Assembly: GCF_910592395.1 (NCBI RefSeq)
Contig: NC_088318.1
Location: 12,960,349 to 13,020,348 of the forward strand
Length of the DNA stretch: 60,000 nt
DNA from: Lineus longissimus
Lineage: Eukaryota; Nemertea; Pilidiophora; Heteronemertea; Lineidae
Reading direction: 5' to 3'
The notes under the pieces were generated by a model. The model saw only the letters and a list, made by a program, of their open reading frames with translations. It had not been told where the DNA came from and did not search any database. The position numbers and the translations under genes were made by a program. This document shows positions 58,392 through 60,000 of the stretch, one piece after another. Position 1 is the stretch's first letter, and each line of letters opens with the position of its first letter.

Positions 58392-59523
58392 CTAGAAACG
58401 AGATAAAGTACAGATGTCTACTGCCTGACAAGCTGCCCAAACCAAATCAGAGACAAGTGGCAATGATTTGATGATAGGGAAAAAGTCTGTGATATTTCTG
58501 CTTTTGACACTCAAACCAGACACTCGAGATTGGACATCCGATCTTAGAAAATAGAAGAACACAGAAAACTTCCATATGAATATGTCAGCCTTGATAGAAC
58601 TGCCCTGATACTGTACATGTACTTGCAAAACTATACCAGCCCTCAAAAAATGCTTAGTTTTGGTTCAATTTCAAATATTCAAAGTTCTGCACAGAGCTGA
58701 GGCTGAGAGCTTTACATTACTACAGTGCAATTAAAACCCTTTTAAAAGGAGAAAAAATAGAAATCCTCCAAAAATCCAAAATGTCACATCCCTGGGAGAA
58801 TAAGAACAAAGTAAAGTATGTCCATAGTGACAATGATAACTTCTATTATTGGAAAGGTTCTTATGTTGTTCAAATGTGTTGGGTATTGATCCCGATGCCT
58901 GGTTGAGATATGAAACTCTCGATTTATACAGTGCATACTCAACCTACCAGGATGAATGAATATGCATGAATAGAAATATGATCACTATTTCATCCTGCTA
59001 CATGTATCCTGTCAGTGAGGTCATGTTTTTTCAAAATGCAAATCTCAAAGAGACGTCTGCTCTCATGTCTTTCCCATGTCTATTCTCATGTGATCTATAC
59101 AAGAACAATAGGTCTCATGGTACTTAGTAATACATGTCTTAGAACATGTAATCCAAAATTATCACTACATTTCCTTGTCTAAATCTATAAGTTAACGGTA
59201 TCACTCCCTAACTGACCTACTGTCCTAGATTAAGTTTTCTTGTGTTTGTTTGTGTTGTTGTGCAATTATTAGTACAAAATGGACACAACTTGAAACTTTT
59301 GACTGGTGGTTTTAGAAATAAACACACTTTGGACTATCAAGGTTAATATTTGATTAAGTAGTCACGTCATGAATTCATATGAATATCTTAACCCTTTTTA
59401 AACGGACCACCACCATCAAGATGGTGCGTGACTTATAAAAATTATGTGTGTTATTTTCACTGAAACAACCACCGATGTAACAAACTGCGTAAGCCTTTAA
59501 AGAATTATTCGAATTCAATTTAC
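58392..59523 (-). other. ELMO intron (1.1 kb)
   Basis: No exon or repeat recognised. Confidence 0.6.
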
Positions 59524-59660
59524 CTTGTGGAAATCCTCCCATGCGGCTTTCATCTCCTTCCATGTTTTGTTGAGTAAGGCAATACAGAGGCAGTAGAATT
59601 CCTCAAATGGTTTCTCGTTGGTGAAGAACATGGGATAGTATGTCTGGCCTTCCTCATGTG
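59524..59660 (-). CDS. ELMO: ELMO exon (end of ELMO domain)
   Basis: 137 bp; acceptor AG at 59661-59662, donor GTAAAT at 59522-59523, phase 1 in and 0 out. It encodes HEEGQTYYPMFFTNEKPFEE then FYCLCIALLNKTWKEMKAAW, matching human ELMO1 EEFFCLCIQLLNKTWKEMRA. Confidence 0.95.
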
Positions 59661-60000
59661 CTAGAGAAGGAAGGAAGAAAGTATTTAATAATGATACCAT
59701 TGAGTTCTTATGTGTCGTTGGAGTCTGGTTTTGACACCCAGTTTGATATTCTGGTACCACAAAATGTCAGAGCAGCTAGAAAACCATGTATTAATATACC
59801 TCTGCCTTCAATTCAAAATATTTCAAGAAGACAAATACTTTCAAAGCCTGTACTGGGTCAAGTGCTAACCCCTAGACAGGTTAAAACTATTTCTGCCCTC
59901 ATAGCGTGTATAATGCACATGCTTTTATAAAGCATATAAAGATCAGAGTAAGTGCCCAGCCAAAAGCAAAGAACAGAACAGCAAGGTGGGGAAAACGACA
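59661..60000 (-). other. ELMO intron (partial)
   Basis: No exon seen before the window edge. Confidence 0.5.

Larger units (their letters stand above)
55648..60000 (-). other. ELMO: ELMO gene, 3' half (continues off the right edge)
   Basis: Seven exons join in frame to 294 aa plus stop. ELMO proteins bind DOCK-family exchange factors to activate Rac during engulfment of apoptotic cells and cell migration; they act in the cytosol and at the membrane. Seen in order: the end of the ELMO domain (KPFEEFYCLCIALLNKTWKE), the helical linker, the PH domain ([48 protein letters not shown]) and the C-terminal PxxP tail ([15 protein letters not shown]) that binds the DOCK SH3 domain. The layout and key residues match human ELMO1 throughout. 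The N-terminal Rho-binding and armadillo part lies right of the window. Exon 56760-56836 is the least conserved. Confidence 0.95.

Overview
The window is nuclear DNA from an invertebrate animal, most likely marine. It is AT-rich, with short coding exons separated by introns of 0.3-5 kb bounded by GT-AG, and many small dispersed repeats and foldback elements. The recognisable proteins are animal-type: an LPCAT acyltransferase, a lysosomal-type beta-hexosaminidase, an ELMO engulfment protein and a TPR protein. The frequent tacatgta motif and the repeat types would suit a lophotrochozoan, ambulacrarian or cephalochordate. I cannot choose among these from the sequence alone.

All four genes I can support lie on the minus strand, so they read from right to left. 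(1) 55648-60000: the 3' half of an ELMO gene, seven exons, entering from the right edge. It holds the end of the ELMO domain, the PH domain and the PxxP tail. (2) 44614-46905: a complete one-exon coding region of 763 aa, a TPR-repeat protein with an alpha/beta C-terminal domain that resembles a divergent TIR fold. (3) 18540-39291: a beta-hexosaminidase in 13 consecutive, phase-consistent exons, with a candidate first exon at 52932-53049. If that exon belongs to it, the TPR gene sits inside its first intron on the same strand. The protein keeps the family's catalytic residues but has a hydrophilic N-terminal extension and, unusually, a C-terminal exon encoding two transmembrane segments. (4) 432-13792: the 5' part of an LPCAT1/2-type lysophospholipid acyltransferase, running off the left edge.

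The most striking feature is in the LPCAT gene. The exon that carries catalytic motif I (HX4D) is present three times in a row (10294-10514, 5344-5570, 2833-3056). All three copies have the same 2-to-1 phase, lengths that differ only by multiples of three, intact splice sites and intact HX4D motifs, but diverged flanking residues. Only inclusion of exactly one keeps the reading frame, so this looks like a mutually exclusive exon cassette that swaps the catalytic segment of a membrane phospholipid-remodelling enzyme.

The noncoding DNA holds a non-autonomous piggyBac-like element with TTAA flanks, several foldback/MITE-like elements, a ~235-bp tandem array, two long imperfect hairpins, a GC-rich hairpin, minisatellites, SINE-like fragments and at least three families of short dispersed repeats. 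No tRNA, rRNA or CRISPR feature was found. The four genes show no obvious shared pathway; two are membrane or lysosomal enzymes, one is a phagocytosis/Rac-activation adaptor and one is a possible immune-type TPR protein.
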